Part shown: positions 60,892 through 64,000 of the stretch, one piece after another
Numbering within the stretch: position 1 is the first letter of the stretch
Layout of the letters: each line of letters begins with the position of its first letter
NCBI RefSeq assembly: GCF_003260275.1
Contig: NZ_QJHB01000005.1
Coordinates: 62,001-126,000, forward strand
Origin: Homoserinimonas sp. OAct 916
GTDB taxonomy: Bacteria; Actinomycetota; Actinomycetes; Actinomycetales; Microbacteriaceae
Reading direction: 5' to 3'
DNA length: 64,000 bases
Position numbers and translations under genes: made by a program
Notes under the pieces: model-generated
Told to the model about the DNA's origin: nothing
Databases searched by the model: none
The model's input: the letters and a program-made list of their open reading frames with translations, nothing else

Positions 60892-60920
60892 TTGACTCAT
60901 TCGTAGTTTTGTTCGAACAT
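60892..60920 (+). promoter_or_regulatory. SOS promoter of imuB, near-copy of the imuA promoter
   Basis: TTGACT (60892-60897), 17-nt spacer, -10 GAACAT (60915-60920), 6 nt, ATG at 60927. The LexA-like box TCGTAG-TTTT-GTTCGA (60901-60916) is identical to the imuA one except for one spacer base. Confidence 0.68.
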
Positions 60921-60926
60921 TGATAC

Positions 60927-62684
60927 ATGCACCGCTCACCCGCGCAACCCGCCGATCCGGGCCGCACCATCGTCGTCTGGGTTCCCGACTGGCCCGTGAT
61001 CGCTGCGACGACACCCTCCGCGCGCCGGGCTGAGGGCGACGAGGCTCCTCTCGCCTCAGCCCCGGTGGCCGTGATCGAGAAGGGGCTCGTCTTCGCCTGC
61101 TCCGCGGCGGCGAGGAGTGCCGGGATTCGCCGGGGGCTGCGGCTGCGTGAAGCCCAGGCCCGCTGTGTCGACCTGGTCACGATAGCCAACGACCAGGTTC
61201 TCGGACTGCGGCGCTTCGAGCCGATCATCATGGCCGTCGAGCAGTTGATGCCCGGGGTGCAGGTGATCCGTGCCGGGATGTGCGCGGTTCGCGCACGGGG
61301 GCCGGTGAGGTTCTACGGCGGCGAGGAGAAAACGGCGGCACTGCTGATCGAACGGTTGCGCGGTGCCGCCGGCGACGCCGACAAGGACGCCGACAAGGAC
61401 GCCAGCAATGGCGCCGGCAATGACAGCAGAAGCGAAAGCGAAAGTGGCAACGACAGGAACGACAGGAGTGACACCACAACCGTGCCCGATTGCCGAGTGG
61501 GGATCGCTGACGGACTCTTCGCCGCCGAGCAGGCTGCGCGAAGCACCACGGCGTCTGCTCCTGTCTGCATCATCCCAGCAGGTGACTCGGCTGGGTTTCT
61601 CGCGCCGTTGCCGATTGCGGCACTCGGCATCCCGTCACTTTCGGCTCTGCTGCCCAAACTGGGAATGCACACGCTGGGCTCCTTCGCCGCGCTCGATCAG
61701 ATGCAGGTGCGCCATCGCTTCGGTGAGGCCGGCAGTCGCGCCCACACCCTGGCCCGCGCTGCCGAGAAGACCGCCGTCGTACCCCGCGCAGTGCAGAAAG
61801 AACTCGATGTTCAGGTCGATTTCGAACCATCACTCGACCGTGCCGACCAGATCGCCTTCGCGTTGCGCCCGGTGGCCGAGCGATTCACCGCGCAGCTTGC
61901 CGAGCAGCATCGGGTGTGCACTGCGATCCGGGTGCGGATCGACAGCGAAAAGTCGGTGTCGGAGCAGGTGTGGTTGCACCCGCGCTGGTTCACCGCTGCT
62001 GATGTGATTGATCGGGTGCGCTGGCAGGTGCAGCCCAACAGCCAAGGCAGCTCAGGCAGCTCAGGCAACTCAGACAACTCAGACACTGGGCTGGGCGCCG
62101 TCGTGCGTGTCACTGTGAGCCCGGAGACTGTCGACGGGGCCGGCAACCACGAAGACGGCCTCTGGTCGACCGCCCCCGACGAACGCATCCACCACGGCCT
62201 TGCCCGCGTGCAGGGCATACTCGGCCATGATGCTGTTCTCACAGCGGTGATCGGCGGCGGCCGGATGCTCGCAGACCGCCAACTTCTCGTGCCGTGGGGC
62301 GATCGCCCACCCGCGCCTGGTGGGTCCGGGCCGTGGCCCGGCCGCATCCCGGCACCGCTGCCGGGAAGTGTCTTCGCCCCACCGCTGGCCGCCCGGGTCG
62401 TCGATGCCGCTGGCGTTTCGGTCGGCGTCGATGAGCGCGGGATGCTTTCGGCGGTGCCCGTTCGGGTGCAGGTGGCAGAGACGCTCGGCTCAGCCAAAAC
62501 GCTCAGCCCGACCGAACCGGTCGAGATCGCCGCCTGGGCAGGCCCCTGGCCGGTCGATGAACGCTGGTGGGACGCGAGCGCCGCCCGCTCCGTGAACCGC
62601 TTTCAAGTGCTGGACACCACCGGTTGCGCCTGGTTGCTTCTCGAGAGCCACCGGGTGTGGCAGGCGGAGGCCCGCTATGACTGA
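60927..62684 (+). CDS. imuB: Y-family polymerase-like mutasome protein ImuB
   Basis: 585 aa. Y-family fold (RTIVVWVPDWPVIAA where DinB has DxD; AACSAAARSAGIRRGLRLREAQARC) but the catalytic acidic residues are missing, so it is non-catalytic, as known for ImuB. A clamp-binding-like QLLVPWG is near residue 450. Two low-complexity inserts (DKDADKDASNGAG.., GSSGSSGNSDNSD) are encoded by short repeats. 23 bp before dnaE2. Confidence 0.9.
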   Translation: MHRSPAQPADPGRTIVVWVPDWPVIAATTPSARRAEGDEAPLASAPVAVIEKGLVFACSAAARSAGIRRGLRLREAQARCVDLVTIANDQVLGLRRFEPIIMAVEQLMPGVQVIRAGMCAVRARGPVRFYGGEEKTAALLIERLRGAAGDADKDADKDASNGAGNDSRSESESGNDRNDRSDTTTVPDCRVGIADGLFAAEQAARSTTASAPVCIIPAGDSAGFLAPLPIAALGIPSLSALLPKLGMHTLGSFAALDQMQVRHRFGEAGSRAHTLARAAEKTAVVPRAVQKELDVQVDFEPSLDRADQIAFALRPVAERFTAQLAEQHRVCTAIRVRIDSEKSVSEQVWLHPRWFTAADVIDRVRWQVQPNSQGSSGSSGNSDNSDTGLGAVVRVTVSPETVDGAGNHEDGLWSTAPDERIHHGLARVQGILGHDAVLTAVIGGGRMLADRQLLVPWGDRPPAPGGSGPWPGRIPAPLPGSVFAPPLAARVVDAAGVSVGVDERGMLSAVPVRVQVAETLGSAKTLSPTEPVEIAAWAGPWPVDERWWDASAARSVNRFQVLDTTGCAWLLLESHRVWQAEARYD

Positions 62685-62707
62685 GCCACTGAAGGACGGA
62701 GGCGGGC

Positions 62708-64000
62708 ATGGGCTGGAATAATCCGCCGATGCCGTGGTCGGAGCTGGAGCGCGCGCTCTCGGGCCGCCTCGCACCCGATTTCCCCGCACCCCGACAGACG
62801 CCAGCGGGGCCGCGCGTGTCTTCGGCGCCGGCGGCCGTGACACTGATTCCCGGGGCTCCGACCCCAGGCACGGGTCCGAGCGCCCCCTGCGTGCCCTACG
62901 CCGAGCTGCACGCACACTCTCACTTCAGTTTTCTCGATGGGGCCTCATCGCCCGAGAAACTGCTCACCGAGGCAGCCAGGCTGAACCTCCACGGGCTCGC
63001 CCTGACCGATCACGATGGGCTCTACGGCGTGGTGCGGCTGGCCGAGGCAGCCGAGGCCCACCCCGCGGTCAAGACGGTGTTCGGTGCCGAACTCTCCCTC
63101 GGGCTGGGTGCCCCCCAGAACGGCAATCCCGACCCGGAGGGCAGCCACCTGCTCGTGCTGGCCCGCGGCCAGGCCGGTTACCATCGGCTGGCCGGGGCGA
63201 TCACCGATGCCCAACTCGCCGACGGCGCCGAGAAGGGGCGGCCGGTGTATGACCTCGACGCTCTGGCGGAGCAGGCCGCCGGCGACTGGATGATTCTGAC
63301 CGGCTGCCGCAAGGGCGCGGTGCGCCAGGCACTCGAATCCGATACAACCGAAGCCGAGGCCTGCGCCGCCCGCGAGCTCGACCACCTCGTCGAACTGTTC
63401 GGCCGGGAGAACGTGCTCGTCGAACTGTACGATCACGGGCATCCGCTCGACAGTGCCAACAATGACCTGCTCGCCGACCTCGCCACTCGTCGCCGGCTGC
63501 CCACGGTGGCAACCAACAACGTGCACTATGCCACCCCGGGCGAACGCCGACTGGCGACCGCGATCGCCGCCGTGCGCGGCCGCCGCGGTCTGGATGACAT
63601 CGACGGCTGGCTGCCGGCAGCGGGCAGCGCCCACCTTCGAAGCGGGGCCGAAATGGCCGCCCGTTTTGCCCGTTACCCCGGGGCCGTCGAACGCACCGTC
63701 GAAGTGGCCGACGATCTGTCGTTCGCGCTGCGCACCGCCCGCCCCCGCCTGCCGAAACTCGACGTGCCCGCCGGGCACACCCCGATGAGCTGGCTGCGTG
63801 AGCTGGTGCGGCACGGTGCGGCCGAACGGTATCCGCGGGCGACGGATGCCGTCTGGGCGCGTCTGGAGAAAGAGCTCCAGGTGATCGAGGCCAAAGACTT
63901 CCCGGGCTATTTTCTGATCGTGCGCGATATCGTCGAGTTCGCTAAGGGGCGTGGCATCCTCTGCCAGGGGCGCGGGTCGGCGGCGAACTCCGCCGTCTGT
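62708..64000 (+). CDS. dnaE2: Error-prone DNA polymerase DnaE2, 5' part (cut by window edge)
   Basis: First 431 codons, frame open to the window end. ATG at 62708 begins MGWNNPPMPWSELERALSG, an N-terminal segment typical of DnaE2. The PHP domain follows with ELHAHSHFSFLDGASSPEKL and LTDHDGLYG; toward the end come FPGYFLIVRDIVEFA and GRGSAANSAVC of the polymerase core. Damage-inducible polymerase for translesion synthesis with ImuA/ImuB. Transcribed with imuB. Confidence 0.95.
   Translation, partial: MGWNNPPMPWSELERALSGRLAPDFPAPRQTPAGPRVSSAPAAVTLIPGAPTPGTGPSAPCVPYAELHAHSHFSFLDGASSPEKLLTEAARLNLHGLALTDHDGLYGVVRLAEAAEAHPAVKTVFGAELSLGLGAPQNGNPDPEGSHLLVLARGQAGYHRLAGAITDAQLADGAEKGRPVYDLDALAEQAAGDWMILTGCRKGAVRQALESDTTEAEACAARELDHLVELFGRENVLVELYDHGHPLDSANNDLLADLATRRRLPTVATNNVHYATPGERRLATAIAAVRGRRGLDDIDGWLPAAGSAHLRSGAEMAARFARYPGAVERTVEVADDLSFALRTARPRLPKLDVPAGHTPMSWLRELVRHGAAERYPRATDAVWARLEKELQVIEAKDFPGYFLIVRDIVEFAKGRGILCQGRGSAANSAVC

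Noticed and set aside
1-64000. tRNA, rRNA, insertion sequences, prophage
   Set aside because: None recognised on reading either strand; no transposase or integrase-like protein among the open frames.

Overview
The window is a high-GC actinobacterial chromosome segment. Gene order and protein content point to the family Microbacteriaceae: a dcw cluster in actinobacterial order, a DUF3040 protein, PASTA-kinase and GarA/FtsR loci, plant-type (class II) DAHP synthase, an imuA-imuB-dnaE2 mutasome, and a MurE whose diamino-acid motif is not the usual DNPR. The genus cannot be fixed from sequence reading alone.

Layout. (1) 1-15032, minus strand: the division and cell-wall operon mraZ-rsmH-ftsL-like-ftsI-murE-murF-mraY-murD-ftsW-murG-murC-ftsQ-ftsZ, mostly with overlapping stop/start codons. 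A MraZ-type repeat operator lies upstream of mraZ and an inverted repeat just upstream of ftsZ. (2) 15100-22360: a DUF222/HNH nuclease gene placed between mraZ and DUF3040, a polyprenyl diphosphate synthase, and a large secreted beta-helix/cell-wall-binding protein. (3) 22360-30490: an Rv2175c-like regulator, a three-LysM lytic protein, a PASTA Ser/Thr kinase (PknL type), aroG, plsC and fadD. This echoes the mycobacterial idsA2-Rv2175c-pknL-aroG neighbourhood. A five-half-site GTNAC array on a 9-bp register lies in front of the LysM gene. (4) 30514-38800: def, a MinD-like ATPase, pyruvate carboxylase, a ParA ATPase, and the FHA (GarA)-FtsR-MerR regulatory set. (5) 38939-43168: DUF2470 protein, heme oxygenase and a complete ECF transporter (S, fused A-A', T), with a DtxR/IdeR-like iron box before the oxygenase. 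This is the most coherent candidate for a new pathway: iron-regulated heme capture and cleavage. (6) 43366-59096: accessory genes, including a YCII protein, a SatD/DUF3307-like pair, an NYN-OST-HTH protein, a Nudix hydrolase, a homodimeric E1/transketolase-like enzyme, ACC deaminase with a divergent GntR regulator, a solitary HerA-like ATPase, an F420-type protein, an MFS exporter, and an ABC efflux pair with its own TetR. (7) 59112-64000: SOS region with YedK/HMCES, imuA, imuB and the start of dnaE2.

Two themes cross the window. Short tandem repeats (13-19 bp units, 3-6 copies) sit in at least eight intergenic spacers, and in-frame repeats expand loops of several proteins. Several genes carry a -10 hexamer exactly 6 nt before the start codon (18068, 24316, 32328, 38939, 59899, 60927), which suggests leaderless transcripts. 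No tRNA, rRNA, CRISPR array, insertion sequence or prophage was seen.
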